A DNA stretch of 22,972 nucleotides from Welwitschia mirabilis. Taxonomy: Eukaryota; Gnetophyta; Gnetopsida; Welwitschiales. The notes below the pieces were generated by a model. The model was not told the origin of the DNA, ran no database searches, and was given only the letters and a program-made list of their open reading frames with translations. The translations under genes and the position numbers were made by a program. Below are positions 9,553-19,630 of this stretch, one piece after another; within the stretch, counting starts at the first letter, position 1; the number at the start of each line of letters is the position of its first letter. The stretch is from positions 107,582,126 to 107,605,097 of the forward strand of contig JBOZIK010000001.1 of NCBI GenBank assembly GCA_051453625.1. Direction: 5' to 3'.

Positions 9553-9566
9553 AGCCCCCCAATTAG
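9553..9566 (-). promoter_or_regulatory. polypurine tract of E2
   Basis: On the minus strand the bases before the LTR read AATTGGGGGGCTA. Such a purine run directly before the 3' LTR primes plus-strand DNA synthesis. The equivalent site of E3 (18577-18590) has a GGAGGGCTA version. Confidence 0.8.
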
Positions 9567-10259
9567 GCTTATTGGTACTCAACAAAACCAAGTGAACAAC
9601 CATGAATGCAAGACAAATTAACTAAAGGTAAATCAACTAGGGAACTATTAGATAAACTTAGAAGTAATCTTAGAAACCTTACAGTGTAGAACAAAATTAT
9701 TAAAACTAGATAACTGGATGTTTTGCTTATGCAGAGTAAGTGATCATACTATCATCTTGGTGGTCATCTAGATGATGTAAGCTATGAAAGGCTCATAAAT
9801 TATTCTTAAAAAGTAGAATCTTGTGAAAAAGTTTTCAGAAAGATAAACATCAAAATGTAATAATATTAACAACCCCTCACTAAAATGTATAAATATCATA
9901 AAAAATAATTGTATATAACATAAAAATTCATCATCATGTAATGTTTCAATAATATGATGTGCAATAATATCTCAAAAATAAAATATAGACACAATGATAA
10001 TGCTCAAAAAATCATATCTATATATATATATATAATCATGAGTTTTAATACAATCTATGAAGGAGAGATACATAATATAAAATAACAAGTCATTTCCTTC
10101 ATCATGCCAAAATGAATTTTTAATGTGTAGCAAGTTCAAGTGTAGATAAAGAAGAGGAGGATGCTTAGGATCTACAAGGAAACAATGATCAAGTGGTGTT
10201 ATGATAGAGTGTATAGTTTTATCTTTCTATACTTTAACTACCTCTAGAATGTTCACAGT
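9567..10259. other. E2 3' non-coding region, PPT-proximal
   Basis: AT-rich, with no readable protein. The first part (about 9590-9640) resembles E3 just inside its polypurine tract (18605-18650), both containing AAAACCAAG. It includes TCATCTAGATGA at 9764-9775, a palindrome related to the recurring motif, and a short (TA)n run at 10017-10034. Confidence 0.6.
10017..10034. repeat. (TA)n microsatellite
   Basis: Short TA dinucleotide run of about 18 bases within the E2 3' region. Confidence 0.9.
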
Positions 10260-10731
10260 NNNNNNNNNNNNNNNNNNNNNNNNNNNNNNNNNNNNNNNNN
10301 NNNNNNNNNNNNNNNNNNNNNNNNNNNNNNNNNNNNNNNNNNNNNNNNNNNNNNNNNNNNNNNNNNNNNNNNNNNNNNNNNNNNNNNNNNNNNNNNNNNN
10401 NNNNNNNNNNNNNNNNNNNNNNNNNNNNNNNNNNNNNNNNNNNNNNNNNNNNNNNNNNNNNNNNNNNNNNNNNNNNNNNNNNNNNNNNNNNNNNNNNNNN
10501 NNNNNNNNNNNNNNNNNNNNNNNNNNNNNNNNNNNNNNNNNNNNNNNNNNNNNNNNNNNNNNNNNNNNNNNNNNNNNNNNNNNNNNNNNNNNNNNNNNNN
10601 NNNNNNNNNNNNNNNNNNNNNNNNNNNNNNNNNNNNNNNNNNNNNNNNNNNNNNNNNNNNNNNNNNNNNNNNNNNNNNNNNNNNNNNNNNNNNNNNNNNN
10701 NNNNNNNNNNNNNNNNNNNNNNNNNNNNNNN
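10260..10731. other. assembly gap, 472 N
   Basis: Run of N in the E2 3' region, directly downstream of the decayed third ORF. Reading frames that span it are artefacts. Confidence 0.99.
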
Positions 10732-11780
10732 TATCAACTATCACATCATGATCAATGCATAATATGCACTGATGCACATTAGTTAATTGCTTCTCAATGT
10801 GCTAAACTCTCCTCACAACTATAGATATCCTCTAATCTAGCATGACAAAGGCTTAGTCTACTACCTTCCTAATGCCCTATTCAGTGTCAACCCAAAGAGT
10901 CTAAATCTACTTAATGGTGATGCCAACAATAGATCTCTGTACCTGAGATTTCTCTTTCTCTTCTGGCATCTGTATGCCCATATCCTATAGGTAACAAGCT
11001 AAAGTCTAAATATGCATGAGTCTCTACTCACCCATAGGCTCAGGCATAGCTGAGAGGAGACATGGATATCACAGAATCTATAACTATTAATCCTCAATTA
11101 TAGTCCTACGTCTCTTCCAAATAAAGGTCAGTAAATTTATTTACTTTCCCTGCCTAAATACTGCCAAGATCTAAAGATGAGCTACCATGGCTGGACTGTC
11201 ATGGAATTAAGGACTAATATTATGGATTAATCCTCTGTGAAGAATTTGATAAGAAAGTGATAAATATGTCATTGAAACTTCCTACCTATCACTAGTGACA
11301 TCAGTTGATATGTCTAATGTTGTGCCATAAGCACGACACTACTCTGTACTGCCAGTTGAGTGAATGTATATGCTCTTAATGTCACTTAAATCAGTAATAG
11401 TAATGATGTGGCTTAAGAGAATTGATATCCTATGGCCATGAATACTAGATATAATCATATCAATTAGAGGATTATGAGCATTAAAATTCCTCTCTCACAA
11501 TATCATAGAACTCTACAGTCTTTGAGCTAAAATATGTACCATGTGCATCTATGATTCACCTGTATTATAGATCTATTAGTCTTTGTTCTATCTCCAGCTC
11601 CAATTAACTCATAAAATTACCAAAGTATCTTTCTACTCATATGAAAGCTATCTGAATGGAAAGAGACTAAGCCTAGCAAGGTGAAGGGTGAAGTGACTCT
11701 ACCCACTCAATCTTAGATGGTACAATAAACTTACCTTCTCTTCTACTACCTCAGCCTTTGCCTCATCCTATTTTTCTTAT
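10732..11780 (-). pseudogene. E2 third ORF (env-position, plant transposon-protein-like), decayed
   Basis: Antisense text between integrase and polypurine tract, the env-like position in Athila elements. Readable pieces in order: SSKTVEFYDIVREEF (about 11510-11470), a one-base shift, NAHNPLIDMIISSIHGHRIS (about 11470-11410), SLSYQILHRGLIHNISP, INLLTFIWKRRRTIIED (near 11100) and VHQCILCIDHDVIVD (10780-10735). The pattern EFY..VREE..N followed by I..I.GH.I.I resembles the plant transposon-protein domain often seen in third ORFs of plant gypsy elements; this is from memory. Stops in the main frame are TAG or TAA, as from Gln codons. No signal peptide or membrane segment is evident, so I do not call it an envelope protein. 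Confidence 0.5.
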
Positions 11781-12284
11781 TTTGTACATGGCCTAATCAG
11801 TCATAAACAAAAATGCGTCACACGAGATCAAGTGAAAATTACTAAAATTTTCTCATGTAAGCTCTAAACAACCCTAAAAATTTTGGTTATTATCTGTAAA
11901 AATCATGAAAATATGTTTTGTCCTCACCCTTTTCCCCAAGATATTCAATACATTACATATTTCCTAATTATGCAAAGAAAGATGTGAAACACGAAACAAA
12001 TCGAAAAGGTTAAAATAGGTGGGCCCCACATAAGGTCAAAAATGAAAGTGCTCAAATAAAAAAATTTAATTTAGTAGAATCATAGAGCTCAACATATTAA
12101 TCAATTTACCTATAAGGCCCACTATGTTTTGACTTACAATTTTTGAGACAATGAGGTTTAAAGTTAAAAATCTAATTTTACCTCATAAAATTCATAATTT
12201 AAGATATCTTGTAAAATACGCAACTAAAATTAGATCCATAAGTACCAAATTAAAGAGAATGAAAAACTAAGTAATATACATGAA
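11781..12284. other. E2 internal region, no gene seen
   Basis: AT-rich stretch of about 500 bases between the decayed third ORF and a 100-N gap. No coding signal on either strand. The last 34 bases are repeated after the gap. Confidence 0.55.
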
Positions 12285-12384
12285 NNNNNNNNNNNNNNNN
12301 NNNNNNNNNNNNNNNNNNNNNNNNNNNNNNNNNNNNNNNNNNNNNNNNNNNNNNNNNNNNNNNNNNNNNNNNNNNNNNNNNNNN
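12285..12384. other. assembly gap, 100 N, flanked by duplicated ends
   Basis: Exactly 100 N, the conventional unknown-size gap. The 34 bases before it (12251-12284) recur right after it (12385 on) with one difference, which suggests two unmerged overlapping contigs. Confidence 0.97.
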
Positions 12385-13889
12385 TAAAGAGAATGCAAAA
12401 CTAAGTAATATACATGAAAACTATGCACTAAAAGGCTTAAAAATGAGAGAAAAAATTAAAAATAACAAGGGATAGAAAAACATATCTCGTTGTGATAAAT
12501 TTGCTTAAATCTCATACTCTAATATATTAAACTTGTGGGGGAAAGTTTCAAGATGTTGAAGGAACTAGAGTAATGGTTACCTCTCAAATGAATGAATGAA
12601 AATAACTCTAAAATAAAGAAAAATAATGGTAGTGGCAATTTTATTACACTGTCGTTTGATCACTTCATCCAGACAATAGCCCTTGGATGACTCTCAGAAA
12701 AATCCAATCTGTCGTCTGTCTTACTGTGTAAATGGCCTAGTGGATGATGGAACTTCAAAAATTTTTAGAAAAAAAGAAAATATTAGTAAATAATTTAGAC
12801 CTATATATTAGCGTGAAGGTATCAGATTTTATTAGAAAAACTCAAAAGATAGGAAAGGGCAAATAATCATGATGAATAAGGATAAGGAACGAGGAAAAAT
12901 TCAAATAATCAAAATATAGAATAACAAAAATGCACTAAGTAGGATGAATCCTGATTAAAAAAACCTAAACAAATGTGTCCAAAATGAAAAATAATCATAC
13001 AAATATGTATAACTCTAAAAGACTTAAAGGAACTATGGAAAAACCNNNNNNNNNNGAAAAACCATAAAAACAATTATCTAAGCATAAGAGATAATCATTA
13101 AAAAAAATACTACAAGAAAATAAATTCTATTGATAAAACAACAAGGAAACTGCTAAAGGATAGGATCCTAAAAATGACAATGAAAATAGTATGGAAATGA
13201 ATTTAAAATAACAAATCAAACAATTAAAGAAAAATAGAATGAAAATGAACAATAGGACCATGAAGAGGTTAGCATACATACCCTAAATTCTAACCTAGAA
13301 AACCCCCTCATAAGACATCATAAAGTCACCTAACTAAAGATGTGATAAAATTTACTAACTCCATTAAGTTCCATTTGAAAATATAGTAATTATAATGACC
13401 CCAAAGATCAAGTGCTTAAAACAATAAATGATAAGACCAAAAGCTGCTCAAAAATGAACTCACTTGCTTACATCCCAAAACACACCTAAATCCTAAAAGG
13501 TGAAATGATCATGTAGGAAATAACTCTCACATGATTACATACTCAAAAAGACAAAGATAAATAAATGAGATTAAAGACAAAAAAAAAAAACCACATCTAA
13601 ACAACCAAAGGCCTCATACCATTAAAAAGAAAACACAAGAGCTAAGACATCTTCCTTTAAAGTGAAGTTCATAATCTTAAGAGTGATGAATCCAATCTTA
13701 TCACAATAAAATTCCAAAGTACAAATATTATTCATCAAAAATTTATGAATAAAACACATAAGTCAAGTTAAAGGTAATTAAGTAATATCATAACATCCAT
13801 CAAAGGAATAGGCTAAGAGAGAATTCAGATAATGATAGGAAGGAAGTCCTCCCTATAAAGGGAAACCTTTAAAATAATTACTTCTATTA
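12385..13889. other. E2 internal non-coding region between third ORF and integrase
   Basis: About 1.5 kb without a readable protein, holding a 10-N gap and an A12 run (13579-13590). The stretch 13370-13830 aligns with E3 19390-20835; both contain AAAAATGAACTCAC and GAAATGA.CATGT, then a GAATCCAAT.TTA block. This shows the two copies share the region. The stretch 12640-12720 contains degenerate copies of the GTCATCC/GATGAC motif. Confidence 0.6.
13046..13055. other. assembly gap, 10 N, flanked by an 8-base repeat
   Basis: Ten N. GAAAAACC stands immediately before (13038-13045) and after (13056-13063), so the N run may cover a small overlap rather than missing DNA. Confidence 0.95.
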
Positions 13890-15010
13890 TGTTAAAGGTT
13901 ACATCAAAAGGTTTTTCATATATTTTTAACCTTTGTCCATTAACTTTTTGAATCTCCTTAGTGTCTAAGTCTAATATCTTAATGTAGCCATTAGAATATA
14001 CTTACACTTTAAGATATTAACCTAATCATTTATATGTCAACTTGTTATGTGAAAAATGTACTCTAGCATTATATAGAAGATGTACTCTAGTATTGTATAA
14101 ATTAATAGGTTAACTAAGTTCAAACTTTTTATGAAGTAACTTTATATTATGTTTGAACTTAGCTTGAGATTTGTGAATGAGTTGATAATGTGTAGCACAT
14201 GTATGTTTTTCATATAAATGATTAAGTTATATTAATTTATTTTCAATATTTTCATATAGGTCTATAAGATTAAGTTGATGGAAAGAATAATAAGAGTTAT
14301 AACACACATCAACTGGTACAGCACAAACATTTCCATACATAAGTTTATAAGGTGAAAAAGCAAGAGAATTACACTAAGTAATAAGGTAAGTCCACAAAGT
14401 CCAAGATTTCTTATTAATGAAAATAAGTTTTTGAAGCATTTTCATTATTTACCTATTTGCATTTTTAGTTTAACCATTGGTTTGTGAATGATAAGAATAA
14501 GCTACTCTATGTTTAATTCTAATGGATAAAATAAATTTTCTAAAAAGTTAATTAATAAAATAAGTTTCTTAATCATTAATGAAAATTTCAGAAAAATTAA
14601 AACATTGAAAAATATGAGTTCTAAATTATAAATAGTTTAGGCATCATTCATAAAAGTAGGAATAGCTTCAACCCATTTAGTAATATAATCAACAGCCACT
14701 AAATGTAGTTCTTATTATTAGAAGATGATTTAATAGGGCGTATAGAATTAATTCCCTAAAAATCAAAAGGTTCACATTCAAAAAGAGGTTTAAGGGGCAT
14801 ATCATAAGAATGAATAACACTACCATAACATTCACAAGAATCACACCTTCTACCAAAAAAATTTTTCATTGTTGTTTTCTATCCATTAAAATGACTTTTA
14901 CAAACACCACCATGGAAAAGATGAAGGATCTTTAATTTTTCTAATTCAGGCATACATTTTCTCATGATTTGATCTTTTCACCTACTGTAAAAATATGGCT
15001 TTATCCATTT
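13890..15010 (-). pseudogene. E2 integrase
   Basis: Athila-type integrase read right to left. The HHCC part reads KILHLFHGGVCKSHF, then CDSCECYG (about 14852-14830), with MPLKPL just after. In the core, family GIDF appears as GINS, losing the first Asp; AVDYITKWVEAIPT is clear after a frame change; FINDQETYFIN-like text keeps the second Asp; and YHSQTNG*TKNANR has Lys where the catalytic Glu belongs. Then SPYKLMYGNVCAVPVDV, and the C-terminal end KEIQKVNGQRLKIYEKPF at about 13960-13905. It would join element DNA to the genome. It is inactive here: two catalytic residues are lost and there are many stops. Confidence 0.87.
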
Positions 15011-15184
15011 ATAATCACCTATTCTATGGAGAAATGATTTTCTTTAATTATGACTCTAATGTTGTGGTGTTTTTATAGTAATAAGATAATTAATTATATC
15101 ATTATATCAAGTAGGAGGATGAGTAAAAGATATGGAAAAATGTTATTCATTTATAAAAGAATCATTAATTATAAGATCATCAAG

Positions 15185-15560
15185 AGAAGAAGAAAGACAT
15201 GATAAATGATCTACTACATTGTTATGCTTTCCTACTTTATCAATGATGGTAAGATTAAATTCTTACATAAGAAAGATCTATATAATAAATCTAGCACTAG
15301 AATCTTTCTTGGTTATGAGGTATTTAATAGCTACATAGTTAGTGTAAACATTCATATGAAAGCCTAAACAATAGTATCTAAGATTATTGAAGCAAAAGAT
15401 TATGGCTAACATTTCTTTCTCAGTAGTAGTATAAATCAATTGAGCTTTAGACAAAGTTTTATTATGATAAGATATAACTTTAAAATAATTTTCATACTTT
15501 TATGCACAAATCCCACCCACAACAATATTACTTGCATCACACATTAGTTTAAAATATTTA
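15185..15560 (-). pseudogene. E2 RNase H
   Basis: Antisense text FKLMCDASNIVVGGICA, then SYHNKTLSKAQLIYTTTEKE, MLAIIFCFNNLRYYCLGFHM, NVYTNYVAIKYLITKKDSSA and GKHNNVVDHLSCLSS at 15240-15185. This is the RNase H of Athila elements (family pattern D.AALRYL, then AD.LSRL). The frame stays fairly readable over about 120 codons. The DAS acidic residue is kept; family YTDHAA reads YTNYVA. It is joined to RT on the right and integrase on the left. Confidence 0.88.
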
Positions 15561-15759
15561 TTTTAATTGAGTCCCATTACAATAGGTGTGGAAGAGATTT
15601 TATCTTTACGTGTTTCAAAAGAAAGCTGACAAGATTCATTCCATTCAAATTTAGCATCTTTTTTAAGTAAAAAGTAAATGATTTATAGATTTTAGAATAA
15701 TCCTAAATAAAATGATAATAAAAATTAAAATAACCAAGGAAAGATGAACTTATTTTACA

Positions 15760-16465
15760 TTTGTTGAAGGAGTTAGGTTTTAATGATACTTATGTTTTCA
15801 GGGTCCACCTAATTCCTTTACTAGAAATGTGGTGACCTAAGACAATTCCATTATCAACTAGAAAGAAACTCTTCTCCCAACTAAAATGTAGGTAACTCAT
15901 AATGCATCTCTCAAGTACTTTCTTTAACCTTCGAAGTTTCATTCAAAGTTTTTATTATAAATTGAGAAGTAATCCAGAAAAATTTCAATAAAATACTCTA
16001 ACATATTAGAAAATATACCTATTATTGCATGTTAAAAAGTACTGGGAGCATTACAAAGTCTAAAAGGTATGCATCTAAAATTAAATGTTCTAAAAGGTAA
16101 AATAAAAGTTATTTTAGCTTGATTTTTACTATCTATACAAACTTAAGTATAACTACTATACACATTAAGAAAGCAATAAAAGGCATGTTCTTGGATTCTA
16201 TCAATTATTCAGTTAAGAAAAGGTAAAGGATAATGGTTTTTCTTTATTACTTCATTTAGCTTTCTAAAATCAATGCACATTCTTCACTTACCTCCTTTCT
16301 TAGATACTATCATCAAAGGGCTAATTTACACACTATCAAATATGGCATAAATCATTTTAGCACCCATTAATTTAATGATTTCATCTTTTATGACTTATTT
16401 AAGAGCTAGATTTAATCTACATTTGGGTTGTCTAATAGGTTTTGCATTGTCCTTAAGGTAGATTT
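15760..16465 (-). pseudogene. E2 reverse transcriptase
   Basis: Starts YKIYLKDNAKPIRQPK at about 16465, then SKKGGK*RMCIDFRKLNEV near 16300-16245, HYPLPFLN, AFYCFLNVYSSY, FRTFNFRCIPFRLCNAPSTF (about 16085-16030), then EIFLDYFSIY (about 15985-15957). The catalytic box, F.DDF in the family, has its second Asp replaced by Tyr (codon at 15969-15971). The Trp codon of KKGGKW is TGA here (16284-16286). The thumb and connection down to about 15560 is poorly readable. It is dead as an enzyme. Confidence 0.88.
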
Positions 16466-16469
16466 TATA

Positions 16470-16940
16470 TTAAATAATGGAAGTAGGAATGGATTTAAAT
16501 CTTTTTGGATCCAAGAAAATACACTAACCTTAGAATTCAAAAGTGAGATTAAAATTGATCCTTGGTGACGAAAAGATTCTCATTTATTATTAATGGTTTA
16601 TTCTGATCATCACATAGACAGATATATTTCAATTCACTGGGTAAAGTTTTAAATTTAAATTCAGATTTTTAGTTCCTATTAATTTTTCCTCAAAGTTAAC
16701 TATCATCTTAGATAGTGATCCAAATGATAGGGTTAAATAACCTCCCTTAACATATGAAATATTAGTTATTTTTAGATGTTGGACTTCCTCATAGGTTGTA
16801 GTTTTAGTTTCTTTATTCTTCTAATCAAAATAGTATGTTCCTAAATGTTCATAGTTGAGTTCATCATCATTAAAATCTTTCAAGTTTTCTACTTCAAATG
16901 GATCATCATACAAGGTAGGCTCATAAAGCATTTACCATCT
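16470..16940 (-). other. E2 protease-RT spacer
   Basis: Linker with no domain recognised. It aligns loosely with E1 416-865 and E3 21555-21840. Confidence 0.55.
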
Positions 16941-16944
16941 CTCT

Positions 16945-17455
16945 TTAAGTAAACAATGCTAGAAAACTAATGTTGACTTAATTTCTCCTTCAACATTCAA
17001 CTCATCACTTACATCTTTTTTAGAAATATCAAAAACTCTAATAGTAAACTTTTTATTTCCTAAGTGACACTCCATCATTCTAGTACTTATATCAATAATA
17101 CAATCAACTATTACACAAAATGCTCTATCTAGAAGTAATGGATAACCTCCATTATGCTTAACTTCAATCACAACCATATCTATTGGATAGAATGCTTCTT
17201 CAATTTAAATAACCAAATCTTTTATTATTAATAAATGTTTTTTCAATGATGCATCTACCAAGTCTAAGATAATACATGTAGGCTCAATTCCACTTTTCAA
17301 ACTAAGTCATTAATAAATGTGTAAAGGCATTATGTTAACACTTACTCCTATATTGATTAAGGCTTTTTTAATTATTTTATTATCTTCTAATGTAATACTA
17401 ATTGTTGCTACCCTTAGATCCTTAAATTTTGGAATTTTTGCAAAACTAAATTGAT
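16945..17455 (-). pseudogene. E2 aspartic protease, catalytic Asp lost
   Basis: Active-site loop reads ALINIGVSVNIMPLHIY: the catalytic Asp is Asn (codon at 17352-17354, GAT to AAT). It continues SGIEPTCIILDLVDASLKKH, then the open stretch 17177-16959, MVVIEVKHNGGYPLLLDRAF and MMECHLGNKKFTIRVFDISK. It is clearly homologous to the proteases of E1 and E3. Upstream (right), the text stops at 17493 where LTR3 of E3 begins, just before the gag-protease linker. Confidence 0.88.
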
Positions 17456-18074
17456 TATAAATTGGGCTAGGAAGATTTTACTAGGTATAATATTATTGAG
17501 GTGCATATTTATATAATGTTTACTTCCTTAGTAGAATCCTGGTAATCACAAATAATAATGCATAAATACAACACAATAATATAGATGGGAATTGATCCGA
17601 ATGTCATAATTCATTGAAGGCCAAAGTAGAAAATAAGAGAGTTTCTTTTTTAAAGAATTACTTGTATCCTAATCTACAAAAATAACTTACAATGCATGAA
17701 AGTAAAGTAAACACACTTGTGTAAAGCTAATCTATAAAAAGGAAATAACAATGCACTTAAGCTAAACTAACCAAGCACAACCTTGATAAAGGTTGTCCTC
17801 ATAACCTATGTCACTAGAGAAACTATTATTGGATTATAAGAAACATAAGCTATGAAGGTGAGAAATGATCACACATTAAAAGCATAAAATGAAATGTTTT
17901 GTATTAAAAATCAAAGAACATCTATATTACAAAGAAGTCACACCTCAATGGAGGAATTGCCGATCAACACCAAGGAAATGTCTCTCTAGAACTAGAGGAT
18001 GGATCTCTAACCATTCATTCTCCTATCACGAGAATTTCAGGTGCAAATAAGATAAATAGAAGAGTTAAAGGGGT

Positions 18075-18084
18075 CTTATTTATA
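18075..18084 (-). promoter_or_regulatory. TATA-like box in LTR3
   Basis: Minus strand TATAAATAAG, at the place matching the TATA-like site of LTR1. LTR2 has only a degraded version near 9046. Confidence 0.45.
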
Positions 18085-18299
18085 ATAAAACATAGAAGAA
18101 AACGACAAACAAGAGGGCCTATAAGACACTCCCTTATACACAAAAATAAATGGACGAAACAATCAAGGGTTGATTTTTTGAGTCGGTTATATATCAGTGT
18201 CATTCTATAAGGTCATCCAAATGATGAAGGAAATGATAGCTCATAACAAAAGTTATCTTGATAGATGATTCATTAAATAACTCAGTAGTCCATATTAGT

Positions 18300-18343
18300 T
18301 GTCGTTGTCCTGCGTGTCATCTAGATGATAAAGAGGATGACAG
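18300..18343. repeat. imperfect inverted repeat in LTR3 U3
   Basis: Arms TGTCGTTGTCCT and AGGATGACAG flank a central GTCATCTAGATGAT palindrome. Related copies occur in LTR1 (4620-4652), the E1 leader (3337-3380), E2 near 9761-9775 and E3 (20974-21011). Confidence 0.7.
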
Positions 18344-18576
18344 TCTTCTTTAAACATTTTCTTAAAGAGAAACTTAGCATTCTATTAGTAATCTTTCTCC
18401 AAATCTCTGTGCATTAGAATGTGTCTTAAATACATTAAATCTGGGTAGGAATTACACATTTCTGAGATCTTCTATTGAATCTTCAAAATCCTTAGAATTG
18501 CACTTCAACCTGTATAAAATTATCATGAAATAGCTCATAAAACCCCATCAAATAACCATAAATTAGTAGTGCAACA

Positions 18577-18590
18577 TAGCCCTCCACTTA
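18577..18590 (-). promoter_or_regulatory. polypurine tract of E3
   Basis: Minus strand AAGTGGAGGGCTA directly before the 3' LTR, matching the E2 tract in position. The G run is interrupted by A. Confidence 0.7.
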
Positions 18591-19630
18591 GCCTTTGTCA
18601 GTCTTTAATAAAAACCAAGCAGAAAACCACAATTATGAGCTAATTTGTTTTACAAAAATTCAATTTAAAAATGATAAAATAGGCTTATAAAATACATGAC
18701 CCAGCAAATTATCATGTAATGCTTAATGTGTATGAAAATTTTAAATTTTAACTCATGAAAGATTAAAAATTTTATGAAAATGAGCCATGAAAATGGGTCC
18801 TACCTCCTTTTACTTAGAGAAAAATAATACATCCCATATTGAAAAATAAAAAAAGAAAAAGTAAATTGGAGTGAGAAGGCATATGATGGATATATTTGAA
18901 TTTGGACATTTTTAGAAATAAAGTACAAGGCTAAGTAAAGCAATGTCATATTTTGAAAAATATAATGTATGAAATATTTTGACAAGCATAAAAAAACGTG
19001 GATAATGAAAATACGAAAATGAATTCATAAATATCCAATCAACGTTTTGTCATAAGAAATGAGTAAGAGAAACATTTTCAACTCTAAAATAAGTAAAAAT
19101 AAACATCACAAAAATATTTATTCAAGTAAGAATTAAACTCTTTATTGAAAACCTAAATAAAAAAACATAAAATATTAAATTCCTAAAAAAGATAAGAAAA
19201 TACAGTAATGACTCTTGAAATAACTAACTATACTACAAAGGAAAATAGAAAGAATGGACATGAAGTAACATAAACAAAAGATAGCTCACCGATCTGACAT
19301 TTTAACCTAGCAAACTTCCATGGAAGAAATCATATCATTACTTGATTTTAAAAATACATGACTTAATGTATAAAAAATCCTATTTAATAAGGTAGTGATT
19401 ATGATAATGCTAAAGAGGAAATGCTTTAAAGAATGAATGATCAAACCAAATAATTACTTAAAAATGAACTCACCTGCTAGCATCTCAAGACCAACACATA
19501 AATCTCAAGAAATGAAATGACCATGTGGAAAGACAAAGAGTCTAGGAAATAAGCAACGCCTCTGATGACACCAGGAATTCCATTGATCCCATAGCCTTAA
19601 ATTTTATTACAATTTTATTATCCATGATAA
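18591..19630. other. E3 3' region, no gene seen
   Basis: AT-rich, no readable protein on either strand. The first 60 bases resemble E2 just inside its polypurine tract, while 19250-19530 already resembles E2 13255-13540. About 3 kb present in E2, including the third ORF, is therefore missing from E3 here. Confidence 0.6.

Larger units (their letters stand above)
8305..17493 (-). mobile_element. E2: Athila-like LTR retrotransposon, 3' LTR to protease
   Basis: Read right to left: protease, RT, RNase H, integrase, a long 3' region with a decayed third ORF, polypurine tract, 3' LTR. The left end lies in the integrase gene of the plus-strand chromovirus. The right end is not its true end: E3 interrupts it between protease and gag at 17493/17494, so gag, primer site and 5' LTR of E2 should reappear beyond the window. 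It contains three N gaps and many stops. It is the most complete pol in the window. Confidence 0.82.
17494..18576 (-). repeat. LTR3: 3' LTR of E3
   Basis: The left end TATTGAGGTGCATATTT aligns base for base with LTR2 TGTTGTGGTGCACATTT. The right end GTGCAACA is followed by the polypurine tract. The CCTTGATAAAGGTTGTCC block (17783-17800) and the TCAATGGAGGAA block near 17945 match the other LTRs in order. Its length, 1083 bases, is shorter than LTR2. There is no primer site on its left, where instead E2 protease text runs right up to the border, as expected for a 3' LTR of a nested insertion. Confidence 0.83.

Noticed and set aside
10201-10782. Long frames across N, both strands
   Set aside because: Open only because N codons are not stops; only a few real residues at each end.
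18015-18203. Minus-strand frame of 62 residues in LTR3
   Set aside because: Within the LTR, hydrophobic by composition only; not conserved in LTR1 or LTR2.
17494-18576. LTR3 as the 5' LTR of E2 with gag deleted
   Set aside because: There is no primer site next to it, the LTR end is complete, and a polypurine tract adjoins its right side, so it is the 3' LTR of E3; nesting needs no deletion.
18800-18985. Minus-strand frame of 61 residues
   Set aside because: AT-rich chance frame in the E3 3' region, no family resemblance.
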